This document shows positions 1 to 14,200 of a DNA stretch of 64,000 bases, in pieces; within the stretch, counting starts at the first letter, position 1, and every line of letters starts with the position of its first letter. Under the pieces are notes generated by a model. It searched no databases and was not told where the DNA came from. It saw only the letters and a list, made by a program, of their open reading frames with translations. Source of the stretch: Poecilobothrus nobilitatus (taxonomy: Eukaryota; Arthropoda; Insecta; Diptera; Dolichopodidae); assembly GCA_947095535.1 (NCBI GenBank), contig OX352774.1, positions 217,918,965-217,982,964 on the forward strand, read 5' to 3'. A program made the position numbers and the translations under genes.

Positions 1-1735
1 TTTTTTTTATTTTTAAATAGAATAGAATTTTAGAGGTAAATAATATAATTTATATTTAAATATTTTTAGAATGGTCATAAGTTTGAAAATAAATAAAATA
101 AATTTTGAATTGGTTAAAATTTACTGGTAATATGCACTATACACAATTTATTATTGTTTTGTTTTTAAATTAATTCTCGAACATCTGTTTATTTTATTTG
201 TAATGCAATAAAATAATAATTTATAGTAAAAATTTAATTACGTAAATATTGCAATTAATTTTTAATTATTTATATTATGAATAACTTTTATTTAAAAAAA
301 AAAAATTTAATATTTTATTTTTGAATATACATATATAGGCTGTAATGTTTATTATATTATATGGTACAGTACAAAAACATAACTTACATAATAAAGTTTA
401 AAAAATCATGCATTGATCCTTTTATTACTTTGTTTTTCATTTATTTATTCTTTTAGTACTGAATTCTTTTGTAGAAATAACAATGTAAAAAAACAAATAG
501 TAAAATATTCGCGAAGTTACTATTTAACAGATGTTCACAATTTATAAAAAAAAAAAAAACAAGTGCGTTGTTTACGAATTACGATGATGAAAATGTAGGC
601 AATATTTTTATACTTTCTTTAAGTATATTTTTCCATATATTTAATTTATTATCTATTATTAAAGTCAGAGTAGCTATATCTTAATTAATTTTCTAAAATG
701 ATATATACTTAAAAAATACATTCACTAGATATTCACTTAATATAGAAATGCTCGATGTAAAATTCTAAAAAAAAACTAAAAATATAAAATGCATGAACTT
801 GTGAAATTTTCATTTGCAAAAAAAAACTTTATTTTTAGTAATTTTATAAAAAAAAAAACCAAATTTTTCATGTTTATTACAAAATAATTTGAAAAATTAC
901 ACTGGTATGATTTATGAGGTTATATATAATTTAAATTGAGAAAGCATAATGACGACTTATGTGGATTAGCTCTCCAATGGCGACCCAGTACTACATATAG
1001 GCTGTTTCTCATGTAGAGATGGTTTCCTAAAAGTTTTTAGTACTTAGCAAAACTCATAAAAAGTCTAAACTTTAGCAAAACTCATAAATAGCCTAACATA
1101 TAAATATGTATAAAGCCTAATTAATCTCAATATTAGAGCCGAAAGTTTAAGTTTCCTGAAAATAGTATTACCAAGGAGCACAAATCTTTCTGACCATTAT
1201 AAATTAAAAGTAGAACGAAATTATTCTTTTTATTCATATGGAATTAAAGCTTTTTTAGATTTTCCTGAAATCAAATAAATAAAAAAAAACAAATTTTATT
1301 TTATTTTTTTTTTGTACATTTTCCCATTTCTTTGTTTTTAATTTAAAAAACTTAATAGGTAACATTTATTTAAAAAAATACATATATAATTTTACTTGCA
1401 GTAAATTTTTTTTTATATGTAGGTAATACCTATTAATATATAAAATTTTTATTTCTACTGAAAAGCAAAAATTTTCTACTGAAAATAAAAAAAAAAAAAA
1501 AATTGTGATAGGCACAATTGGTTCATTTTAACATTGATATTGAATAATCGAATAAAGTTATAAGAATCTAACAATATATTATATAAAAAAAGAAAAAAAT
1601 AAACTTTTTTAACATTAATTACTGTTCCATTTAAATTGAATATTTAAAAAACAACAAATAAGGAGAAATTTTTCTTTTTCTGTTTTTTTTTTTTTTTTTT
1701 GGTGTATTTCTAATACATTAAATGAGCAATATATA
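1..1735. other. A+T-rich DNA downstream of CAH1
   Basis: No gene seen. Many poly-A/T runs. A 27-28 bp imperfect tandem duplication (TTAGCAAAACTCATAAA motif) lies at about 1043-1097. Confidence 0.6.
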
Positions 1736-1741
1736 TTTATT
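1736..1741 (-). terminator. CAH1 candidate poly(A) signal, distal
   Basis: Second AATAAA on the minus strand, about 110 nt past the stop. Either this or the hexamer at 1802-1807 could serve; the sequence does not decide. Confidence 0.35.
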
Positions 1742-1801
1742 TAATAAGTAGTTAAAATAAAAATTATAAGTGAATCTTAAGATCAATTTAGCTGACGATA
1801 T

Positions 1802-1807
1802 TTTATT
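1802..1807 (-). terminator. CAH1 candidate poly(A) signal, proximal
   Basis: AATAAA on the minus strand, about 45 nt downstream of the CAH1 stop. In DNA this A+T-rich the hexamer is frequent by chance, so only its position supports it. Confidence 0.4.
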
Positions 1808-1851
1808 ATAAATTTTTGAATTTATATCAGAACATATAATAATTATATTAT

Positions 1852-2214
1852 TTAACGTTCTCCAAATTCTCTTAATTCTCTATTGCCCAAAGGTAAAGGT
1901 GGACGATAATTATTAATAACTTTTCCATTAAAATTATCACATGGACATTCCTCTTTAACATCATAACAATTTAAATTACGCATTGCATCCAATTGTTCAT
2001 GTGAAGCTTCAACCGGTGTTTTAAATACAATCCAAATAACTGATTCAGAGCATGGTGGTGTTGTTAATGAACCCTCATATGTCCAATATGTATGAATATG
2101 AGGTAATAATTTACCTGGATCACATGGCTCTGGTAATGTTACACGATCACCTTTATGTTGTACAAATTGTAAAAGTTTTGTAACTTTTTCTAATTCATTA
2201 TGATGTTTTCCAAC
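1852..2214 (-). CDS. CAH1: CAH1 coding exon 4 and stop
   Basis: 363 nt encoding residues 151-270 and a TAA stop (1854-1852). It holds the [17 protein letters not shown] block, where Thr201 corresponds to Thr199 of human CA II, and the C-terminal [13 protein letters not shown] segment. The acceptor is TTTTAG, ending at 2215. Confidence 0.97.
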   Translation of the reverse strand, partial: VGKHHNELEKVTKLLQFVQHKGDRVTLPEPCDPGKLLPHIHTYWTYEGSLTTPPCSESVIWIVFKTPVEASHEQLDAMRNLNCYDVKEECPCDNFNGKVINNYRPPLPLGNRELREFGER

Positions 2215-5200
2215 CTAAAATAATAGTTTTTGATTTTAGTTATATATAATTGTATATTAATATAAAAAAAAAATAAGTTTTTTTTTTACATACTTTTAAG
2301 AAAACTCCTAATACAGCTAAACCATCGGGATGTGAAGCTGCTTCAGTAAATGTTGAATATTTGGTTGTATTCCAATGAACAAGATGTAATTCTCCTGAAT
2401 AAGATTTACCATCAACAGTATGTTCAGAACCGCGTCCATCTGAGCATCCCCAATGACAATGAAATTGTTCCAATTTATAAATGTTTTCACCCAATATTCC
2501 TCCAGTTAATTCAGAACCACCCCCATTCACATCAACACGCCAGCAGTAACCTATATAGTATAAATAGATCGTTAAAATCCTATTAGTATTATAAGTAGTT
2601 AAATGTTTGTTTATAAATTGAGGTAATTATCAAGAGATTTGACAATAAACGTAGAAGCAAAACTATAAGACATTATTACATTATAGTCTGATTTGTATTA
2701 GTATGTATATAGTTAATTTAGAATAATGATTAAAATTTCAAACAACGGTCATTTCATTAAAAGTATAATATATCCTTTAAAAAAATTTTAATTTTAACGA
2801 TTATTTGTATAAAATATGATATTTTTTTTTTGGAAAAAACCCAAGATAAAGTTCACTTTTTTAATTAAAAACATAACATTTTATTTAAATAATAATTAAT
2901 AAGGTTTATGAATTTACCAGGATTAACTAGACTTTTTGTATTTTCAGGTACATATTTCCATGATAATAATTTTCCATGTAATTCACTTCCACGTTTGGTA
3001 ACTGTTGTTTTGATATCAACTGGTGATTGACGATGTCCAGATGCTTGTGGAAATAATTTTGGCCATTTTTCTGGTCCTAAAATTACAATTAAAAATAATA
3101 AATTTAAAATCACATTAATTAAGAGTATTATTATTTATGAATAATATATTTTTTAATATATAAAATAAAAATAATTAAAATATAAAAAAATACAAAAAAA
3201 TAAATTTCATTATTCTTTTGACTGAATTAAATTTAGTGGAAATCAATGTATGCATTTCATCTAATATCATAGTTTTCTATGATATTATGATCTCCGAAAT
3301 ATATTATAAGTACCTACATGTTAAATATGTACATATGTATGTATATTTCAAATTATTCCATAAAGTTGTATTATATAGTATATAGATATATTTTTTTGCA
3401 CCTAATTACGCCATTTTTAAAGCATATCTTAAAGTTTTGATTTTTAAAATCAAAATAGTAAAATTTTGATAAGGGTCATACACTTTAATTTTAAATACAG
3501 CTTTATGTATTAATTAAATTTTTCGGTTTTATATTGAATATATTAAAAAATAATTAAATAAAAATAAAATAATATATTAAAAAATTGGGGGAATTCATAT
3601 GAAATAAAAAAATTTGAGCTTTCAATCTTTTTAGGCCGTTTTCGAATCTATCGCCCTAGCACTTGACACTATACACTTCACACTCTTTTCTTACATGTAT
3701 TACTCTTTTAAGACGAACATTTAGTGTAGTCGAGAGTACACTAAAAGATTGACACATAAACAAGCGCCATCAGACAACCTAGTACACTATTTTCGAATGC
3801 ATTAAAAATTTTTTGGAGTTTGGCGGAGTTAATTTAGCAGGTATTTAGGGCGAAATGCGATAGTTTCGGACATATCAATAATTTAAAAATTTTTACTATA
3901 CTATTAAATCTTTATAGAAACGTACATATATATTTAAAATGAAAAAATTAGTAAAAACTTATGTACTTATCTCTTAATTTTATTAATTCTTTTACAATTA
4001 TATAACAAAAAAAAAAATAAAATTTGGATATTGGGTAAACAAAAGTTTAAGTCGCTACTCAAAAGTAAACAAAGAAAATATAATTCTGTTAATTTTAATA
4101 CGTGTCTGATAAATTAACTTTTTGATTTAAAATTGTAGCCTATAGACTAATAGAGTATGCACGCAGTTATTTACAAGTTGAAACGATTGGCATTGAATGA
4201 TGCAAACCTGAAAGGAAGTGAGAATAAAATTAGGAAACATTTGAGAATAAATTATTTAAGTTTCGTAAACCTATTGCCTAACTATTATAATTTATTTGTA
4301 AAATCAATACGAATTTTGCAAAGAATTTAACCTATTTTTTTTTAACTATAGTACTCATCTGACCAATGTTGCAGTGCATAAATCACCGGTCTTTCAGGCG
4401 AAGAGGTATCGGGTTTAAACCCCGGTCAGGTCAAAAATAATATATAAAATATAATAAATATAATTTCTAAAAATATCAGCAGATATTTATATCTGGGCGA
4501 CGATATAATATAAAAAAAACTGTAGTACTAATTATTCTTTAAACATTTACCTATCATGGGAATTGTATACTTTAAATTATAAAAAAGTCGGATACACCAC
4601 GAATATTACGAATATTACAATAGTAATACGGATGGTAACAACAACAACAACATTGATACATAAGAAAATTTCTCTAATAGTACTAAACTGTCAAAATCGT
4701 AGATCCAGGCTTTATAGCTAGATAATAAATTATATTTTGATATTGTGACGTTGATTTAAATATGTATATATAAATATCAAATAAATGTTGAAAATTCTAT
4801 TTATTCTGTCTAAAATTCTATTTAATTTTTTAATAAATTTTTAACACACTCTCACACCTTTAGTTATAAAATTTTCCTAGATTATTGCTAAAATAAATTA
4901 ACTATATGGCAAGTTTTCAAATTTTAATACATTATCATTTTATATGTTTTTATTTTTGTTTTAAATTATTAAAGTTTATTTTTATTACACGATTTATGTA
5001 AATTGAAAAAAAAAACAACAACAAAAAAAAAAAAAAATTTTAATCAGCTTTGTATTAAAATTACCCTTAAGAATATTTTCTTTGTTTTTTTTTTTTTATA
5101 AAAATAATTTTATTTTTATTTAAAATGTTTTACGTTTTTTTATTAATAAAAAGATAGGTTATTTTTATACTGGATGTCCACAACACGTATATTAGATTTA

Positions 5201-8200
5201 AAAAATTAGTTTTTTATTTAATATTTTTTATTTTTTTTTATATAAATTTATTTTTGTTTTTAAATTTTATTATTATAAAGATAAAAAGAATCATTATTAT
5301 CATGAATGACCTTGACATGAAGTTTTTATACACGGGCCATATTGGAGGACATTATAGCCCGTGTCAACATTTCTTTTTTTAAATTTATTAGAAAAGTTAA
5401 TTTAATTTTTGTCTAAAATTTGTAATGTGACATTATAGATAACGTTATAAATTATAAATTAAATAAGATTTAAAAAAAAACTGAGATTAGAGCAAAAACA
5501 AATCATAAAACACATACACACATATTCTTGATAAGAAAATTAAAATTTTCTAGAGTAATATTTATATTTGAGCTGAATAAACAAAGAAAAATTATTCACT
5601 GCGAAATACCGCCGTTTGTTCATCAATCTCAAAGAATAATGATATAATATATGTGTTCAAAATTGAGGTATCATTTTAATTTTAATAAAAAAAGACTTTT
5701 TTTTTGAAATATTAAATATATTTTTATTTTAATTTATTACAAGTAGGTTCCGGTTAATAATGAAAAATTATGTCGGCCAAGTGGCTCCCTCTACTACTTC
5801 AGCAGGCTTCCAATCTTTTACCAAAATTCTGAATCACGTTGTTCAATAAACTGTTCTCAATGGTTGAAATCTGCTCGATAATGTTGTTTTTAAGCTCTTG
5901 AATTGTTGTAGGATTATTGCTGTACACTTTCGATTTCACAAAACCCCACAAAAAAAATCCAACGGTGTCAAATCGCACGATCTTGGTGGCCACATCACTC
6001 CTCCTCTACGAGAAATAATGCGATCTTCGAACTTTTCCTTCAAAAGATTCATTGTGTCTCTTGCTGTGTGGCAAGTGGCACCGTCCTGTTGAAACCACAT
6101 ATTCTCTACATCCAAATCATCAATTTCCCGCCACAAAAAGCTTCGGATCATCTTCCTGTAACGATTTCCATTGACCGTAATCGCATTTCCATTTGCGTTT
6201 TCAAAAAAATATGGTCCGATGATTCCTTCTGACCACAAACCACACCAAACCGTAACTTTTTGTGGATGTACTGGTTGCTCTAAGATAACCCTTGGATTCT
6301 CTTCACCCCAAATGCGGCAATTCTGTTTATTGACGTAGCCATTGAGCTGGAAATGAGCTTCGTCGGTGAAAATTATTTTGTTAAAAAAATTCTCATTTTC
6401 TTCTTGTTTTTCGATTGCCCAAAAAACGAATTGCATGGTCAGTTGGTTTTAATTCTTGCATCAGCTGGATCTTATAAGCCTTTAAATGGAAATCACGATG
6501 CAAAATGTTGAATAATGTGGATGGTTTGATGTTTAATTGCTGCGAACGATGACGAATGGAAGTTTTTGGATCTTCTTCAACACTTCTGCTCACAGCTGCT
6601 ACATTCTCGGTTACTACGTTGATAAATGTTGCTTCTGTTATCAAGAACAGATCCAGTTTCTAGAAATTTAGCTATGCGTTGACTTAAAGGTCTCATTTTT
6701 TGGTTTTAGAACTAATTTTTATATACCTATACATATGTTTTTATCAATTTGATTTGTACATTTTTTAAATAACTAGGTACCAGTACTTTTTAAGTCAAAA
6801 GGTTTTTTTTTTCTTTTCATCTATTAAAAACTGCATTACCCAATTATCACAATGAGGTGTTGCAAAATTTATAAATCTAATTATCTACGTACTACGTATT
6901 ATGACATTCCACTAAGTTTTGAATATAACTACATATTATTACAAAATCTACATTAACATAATATAAGATACATATATGTATGTTTAGAATCATGATTTTT
7001 TTTTGTTTTCTTTTGGAATCAAGAAATTTTCTATCCGATACGAATTTTTTGCAATTTAGATGTCACCGTAAAATATAGTTACATTACATAGCAGCTACAG
7101 GGCCCCTAGTATATTATGATTGTTTTATCAAAATATTTGTCCTTAAAATTTATTATGATGTCCCTTTCATATTATGTATTATAATTTAGGTGCAAAAAAA
7201 AAGGGATAGCGTCATAATTCCAAAGTTATAAAATTCTAAACAATGGAAAAAAAATTCTATAAGGAAATGTTCTATTCTACCTTCTGGCCTCTACTTCTTA
7301 CTATTTAAAGTGCTTGCCATTAAATTTTGAAATTTAGATTTTTTTTTTGAAATTTTTTTTCTTGGAAATTTTTTTCTGGAATTTGTTTTTTTTTTATAGT
7401 AGAATTATGTAAATAATATTTTGGAAATGGAATTTTTTTTTTTGAAATTTCGTATCCAAACTAAAAAATTAACGTAATAATTATTATTAATGAATCAGAA
7501 CTTTGTTTTGTCAAAATTTGAATTATATGAATAAAATATAAGGTTTTCTGTCATTAATTCCTTATTATAGTCTTGTACATTTTTTATTTACCTGCCATGT
7601 ATTTAAATTATAGTAACAGTAATGGTAACAGTAATACTTGGTAATTTAAAATTTTTACATGAACTAAGCGTATATAAAACTAAGTACAGCTTACATATTT
7701 ACTTGGGGCTTTTTTATGCTAAATAGGTAGGTACATATAAGAAAATAAAATATGTAACATACATGATTCAAATAATTAAAATAGGTATACCTAAATAATA
7801 AAGTCACATAGTTTAAAATTCAGCTTTAAAATCAAATAATAATAAAAAGTGGGGCCTCGGGCTGTAAACACCTAGGCCCTAGAGAGTGTGAGTTCGAATC
7901 CCACACACGTCGTAAGAGTTATTCCCTCTTACGACATTTACAACCATGCCTGAACAGGAAAGGCTGTGTAATTTCCTGTCCACATTTATGTGGCAGAGAT
8001 GTTCATTAAAAAAAAAAAAATGTCATGTGTATTTAAGAGAAATGTAACTATTACCAGCTTAAAATAGTTCCCTAAATCTAATTAGTTTTACGTTTTGCTA
8101 TACATAAATATCAGATAAGGTTTTTCTCAATTTTCCCAACTTTCTATATTTTATTCACAATTCTATTTAATTAATAAATAACGAAACCTTGGTAAACCAG

Positions 8201-11200
8201 TGATTAAACACATCATTTATTAATCGAGGGTGAGTGAGCTTAAATTCTCTATACACTTTTCAAGCATTCTTCGCTACATATATAAACTAGAGTCTAGTAA
8301 TTTCTGATACATTATTCTCAGCATTTATTAAAACAAAAAAATACATTCAGCGTTTAAAGTATTCTTTTATGAAAGAAAAAACATTTATGTATATAATTAT
8401 AAAAAAAAATTAAATATTAATTTTAAGAGCAACTCCAATTCTTCCAAAAATTTTAAATTATAGTTTTAATAATAAAAAATAAATTCTTTAAAATAAATAT
8501 AAAGGTATAAATTAAAAATTCCAGCATATACCTACGTACTTATATTCTTATAAAAAAAAATAATTTGTATTTTAGTGCTTTCTTTAAATTTATCAATTTT
8601 AATGTGTATATGGCATTTTGATCCCATACATTGTTTTAGATTCTATTCCATCAATTCTAATTAAATCAATTTAAAAAATTTAAACAAATAAATTAAAAAA
8701 AAAAATAAATAAAATAAAAATATAAAGCTATTAAAAATGAAACAAAAATAAAATCAAAGCCAAGTGTAATAAAAATTGTAGCACATGTTTATTAATTTTT
8801 TTTTTTTTTTTGAAAAAAATATATAAAAAAAATGTACTCAAAAATGATAATGAAAGCCATCATAATAAAAGTAGAAATTGATTTTCATTTTATTTCAATT
8901 TTTCGTATCTCTATGGAAAATTTTTAAAATTTAAAGAATATTTAAAAAAAACTGCTTTGAATACTTAACAAGATCAAATGAAGTTTAATTTAAAAAAAAA
9001 TTTAAAAACTCATGAAAATCAGAATTTAACTAAAGAAAGAATTAAAGATTGTTTTCAATCAAAATTTAATTAAAAAGTATTCAAGTTTTCAAAAAAAAAA
9101 AATTCGTTATTTCTTCAAAGAATATGAATTATATAAAAATTGAAATAAAAGTACATATTTGATTTGAAGATGGTTTAATGTGGCACGTAAATTGTGAAAT
9201 TACTCAAATTTGAGTTGTTTTTTTTTTATTCCCCTGACACATAAATGTGACAAAGAAATTACACCGTCTTTTCTTTTCAGGCGTGATTGTAAATGTCGTA
9301 TGGTAGAATTAATCTTACAACGTATGCGAGATTTGAACCTATACACTACCACGGTGTTTACAGCGTTTTTTTATGCTCTTACCCAATAGGCCACCGAAGC
9401 CCTATATTTAAGTTAAATTTTTATTTTAAATTTCGAATAATTAAATGTGATGTAATTGTAAATACATACATGACCACAAAAAATTTACTTAAACTTTTAA
9501 TTTAAAAATATTTAAAAAAAAATAAAAATGCAACGTTTCCAAAGCAGAGTATTGTAAATATTTTTAAATTCTTCTCGTACCTAAAAGGATGTTCATTTTT
9601 CTTTTTGATTTATAACTGTGTATATTTTTCATTTTGAAACTTTTTTTAAAACTTTCCTATAATGTAGTTTATAATAATGTCCACTATGCATTTCGTGTAA
9701 CATAAAATATTTTGTTTTAAAAAACGGATATTACATTATAGTGTTTAAATTACGAAATAACACACCATTTTAGTGCAAAATATTCCCATGCAGTTTGAGT
9801 ATCCTATTATATTTTTAGCTCAAAAAAGTTATAGAGTTATACAGCAAAAACCATCCACGTTCAAGAAAAAAAAATTTATCTCATAAAGTGTTTAAAAACA
9901 TTTTAATGAAATCTTATCTTATGGAAATAATCAGAATTAATTTTATTGTTTTTCAGAACGTGCAAAATTTTTGCCTTATAATTTGAAGGAAGACCATTGA
10001 GAACCAAACACCCCGTATTTATATTAAGATCAAGAATTAAGATAATTATTTTGAGTCATGATTAAAATACAAAAATTTGTTGAATATATAAATATCTTTC
10101 TCAAAGGGAATGAGTATGTTTGTGGTTCTATACATCTGAGTCGTATTAAGTTGAATTCATAATTTAACTTGTCATTATGTATTAAAATTTTACTATATAA
10201 TGTATGTAGGTATAAATTTAATATTGTTTTTAACTTCAGCTTTTATATTTTAAATTCTTAAAACAATTCAAATTGGTTTAAATTATTTTTTACAATTAAA
10301 CTGATGTCAATTAAAGTGAAAATTTAACTATACCTGATAATTTTTCTCAAAAATGTTTCACAATATTCTCAACAAAATGTTGTTTCGACATGAAATATTT
10401 TGTTCCCAGTTTCGGAAAATACAATGATCTAAGTTCGAGAAATTTTATTAAGTTTAAAGCCTATAATTAATGTTATATTACATGCAGTTTAAATCACAAA
10501 ATATATGTGTTGTCAGCGTAACATTAAATATTTCGGTTATAGTTAAGATAAGATTGATTATGTGTGCGAATTATATTTTATATAGAATAGATTTACATCG
10601 GAAAGGAAAACGGACACCTTTATTCTTTATAGGCACAGTCTAGCAAAATAAAAAATAAGCTTTAGACTTAATCCATTTTTAAGCTTTGTAAATAATTTTG
10701 TATTTTGAAATGTTAAGGTATTATAGCACTCATAAATTGTGAGATTCTAAATTTAATTTAGGAGGCGATACTAAATTTCATTTCATTCAAGGTGGAATTT
10801 TATATTTGGTTACAAAATCAGGATTTCAATAATTTGTTAAGCAAGGGGGGGGGGGGGGATTGCTATTAAATTAAGAATTTTGGAATTTTATTTTTGGATT
10901 TTTTTTTTTGGAATTATGTAAATGGTATTTTGGAAATGCAATTTTTGTTTTTTGGAATTTCCAATTCAACCCCAAAAATACCTAAATATAAGTAAATTTT
11001 AATTTCATAAAAAAAAAAAAAAAAATTTATTATTTTTAGATTGAATTTTTCAGCATATTTTAATAGTAATCTCGAAAGGTTTGTTTTGTTGTTTATTTAA
11101 TATTTAAAATTTTGATACTTTTTTTATTACATATCCATATTTTGCTAATAAATTTCCGTATGTTTTATTCATAAAAATTTACATTTATTTTTAAATATAA

Positions 11201-14200
11201 TTATATATATAAGTGTATATTATCAGGTACAAAACATTTATGTATTTTGAAATTTCAATTTCTGTCTAATCTTAAATTGCATTCTTGATAAACAAATTAT
11301 GGAATGAATTTGTAAATTATGCATTTAATTTTATTGAATATTTCTTAGACTTAAAGAATAAATAATAAAAAAAAAAAATGGGCTACATGAAAAACATGTA
11401 TGCACTTACAGCTTATTAAATTGGAAATTCAGAAAAAAATTTTTTTTTTTTGATTGAGTTTAAAAAGTAAACAATTATGTATGGAAATTTAATATATGTA
11501 CATAATGATACATATTATATGATTGATAATGAATTAATATATTAACTGTTTAGTATATAATATGTATATACAATTTGTTGTTCAATTAAGATAATGACAA
11601 TGAAAAACTGAAAAAAAAAAAGAATTTTCCAATATTAATACAAACTTAATGTAATTTCTTTAAGTACAGTTAAGTGTATTTATTTAATTTTGGAAATATA
11701 TAGAGAATTTTTTTCATCCTTGGATGAAAGAAACTAAAGAAGAACCCAAAAAAAACGTAACGAGACATAACGATAACAAAACTCTATCATTATACATAAT
11801 AGACGATAAAAACGTCAAAAAAAAAGGTACGGAAAATTATATGTCATATAAAAGTGAAAAATGTTACATAAAGTCTACGTAAAAAGATGCTATTACGTTT
11901 ATTTAGGTAATTTAGGTTTATTTAGGTGCAATATTTTTATTTTTAAATAAGTACCTACATATAAACAAAACAATAATTTTTGTAATTTTTTAGTTATAAT
12001 GGAGACTGAAGAAAATTACTATTTAGAAATTTAATACAGAATTTTTAAACAAAAGCATATGATTTTATCGTTGTTACGTTTTCATTTTGATTTAGTTATG
12101 CGTTTACACTTCGCAAAACAAACCGTACGATATTTCTTGCGGTTTGTACGAATCGTCTTGTCACGTCTATTTTGGGTTTAGCTTAAAAGGTTTTCAGTTG
12201 TACTTTTATACGATGATGCTAATCTTTAATTGCAACTAAATATAAAAACTTTTTTATAGCCATTAAAAAAAAATCATCTTAATTTGAGAATCATTAGGGA
12301 TAAATGGGCCATTTTTATTTCTATGTCTCTGTCACTCCACTCTGTAGCTAGAAACCAGGTTTGATCATTTCTAACAATAATGCATAACATATTCAGATAG
12401 AAAATTCTTCAGTATTTATTTTTGTATCACAAAAACTTTAGTATATCACTCTTAACTTAACTGAACGGAATTATATCTTGTATTTCATTCGGCTTTCAAC
12501 TTATTTATTTCTTTTTATAAATAAATTATTATTATTATTTATTTTATATTATGTTACTTTTACAAATAATGTCATATAAGAATATCGCAGCGCAATAGTT
12601 TGTAAAATAAAAAATAGCTACTTAAAGCTCCGATTTTTTTATTTTGTTTGAAAGGTTCGAAATCGTATAAAATGTTAAATTTTATTTATTAATGGTAATC
12701 TATTTAAATTGGTGATAAAAATTATATTTTCAATACATATTAAATATATATATTTTTTGTGTTCTTTGTTAAAAAGAATATTTATTTATTAAAGTTAATC
12801 TTCCAGAAAATGTTTGTTATAAATTTTATTATAAATTACAGTCAAAATTTATTACATGAGAAATGTTGAATGCAAATCAAAATTCGACACATATTACAAT
12901 CAATAAACAATCATAAATTTTCTAATTAATAATATTAAATAAATTTTAAATATTTTTTTTTTGGTTGATTAATTTTCTTTTTATTATTTAATTTCTTATT
13001 TTATATTTATTGTTGACAAGGTCATTAAATTTTAAGCATAATTTTACATGTATCGGACTTTAAAACCTTAAAAAATTATTTTTAACTAAATCGAAGGTTA
13101 AAATTTAAATTTTAAATTGATTGAATGGAATAATTATTGTAAGATTTTGAAACTTTTGTAGTTCCTGATTTTAATATATAGATTTTGGTGAAAATTAATA
13201 CTGAAATATGGCAAGAAAAAATTTAAAAAATTTTGTCAAAAATAGATATATTGAGATACTAAGAGAAAATTCTTAAAACTCAATATTTTAGATATACATA
13301 TATATTACAATAAGACGATTTAAAATTTTGGAAACGAACGTCTACTATCCTATATGATCATCAAAATATAAAACTCTTCCAATTTGTACGAGAAGGATTG
13401 CCTTATACGCATGATTCAGTTAAAATAAAAATTTTAATTAAAGATTTTTTCATTTGTTTGTGCAATTTATATGAAGGAATTCAAAATTTTGGAATAAGCT
13501 GATTTAAAATTTTTCTTATTCAAATCATATAATTATTAATTGAATAGATATTATGTACTCTCAAACTTCTTTTTTTCAATTTTCAGTTATCTGCTAAAAT
13601 TCTTTGTTTATCATACCAGTCATATACTAAAAAAAGAAAATACAACTTCACTTGCTTTTCTTTTTTTATTAAAAAAAGTCATCTTTTTAGGTTTTTTTTT
13701 TTTATTAAAAAAAGTCCTTAGTTGTTTTTTTTGCCGCCGCTGATTATTCTTTTAAAACTTTTTACTATAAAAACATTGATATTTATTAAACGGGAAATGT
13801 AAGTGGTTCAAGAAAGTACATTTAATCTGTCTTGTTCCATAAGACATTATTTTACTGCAACAAATTTCCTTTTCTGCATATCTCAAACGTTTTCTAGAGT
13901 ACATTTCCTCCTGTAAGCAATTTTATACTTTATTTTAATCAGTTAAGAGTTTTATAGTATCTAGGATTGAATCCATTCCATAATAAGCCAATAAGACAAT
14001 AAGCTAATCCATTACTTGCCTGAAACAGAACGATTCAAACAAAAAATAAAAAACAAATATACAGAAACGGCCAAATTTCTCAGGATAATCTTTGCATATG
14101 AGATGCAGAACATAAAAGACTAACTCAGTTAGTATTAACGTACAGAAAATTTTTAGGATTGAATGACATTTGATGGAATATAGTGGCGAATTAACAAAGC

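Noticed and set aside
5680..6850. Terminal inverted repeats for the first rosa relic
   Set aside because: A-rich and T-rich runs on either side look complementary, but no specific match beyond homopolymers could be found.
7851..7925. Genuine tRNA gene
   Set aside because: Box B is present but the head lacks a foldable cloverleaf with normal arms, and the sequence continues into a conserved SINE body. The same holds for the other tRNA-like heads.
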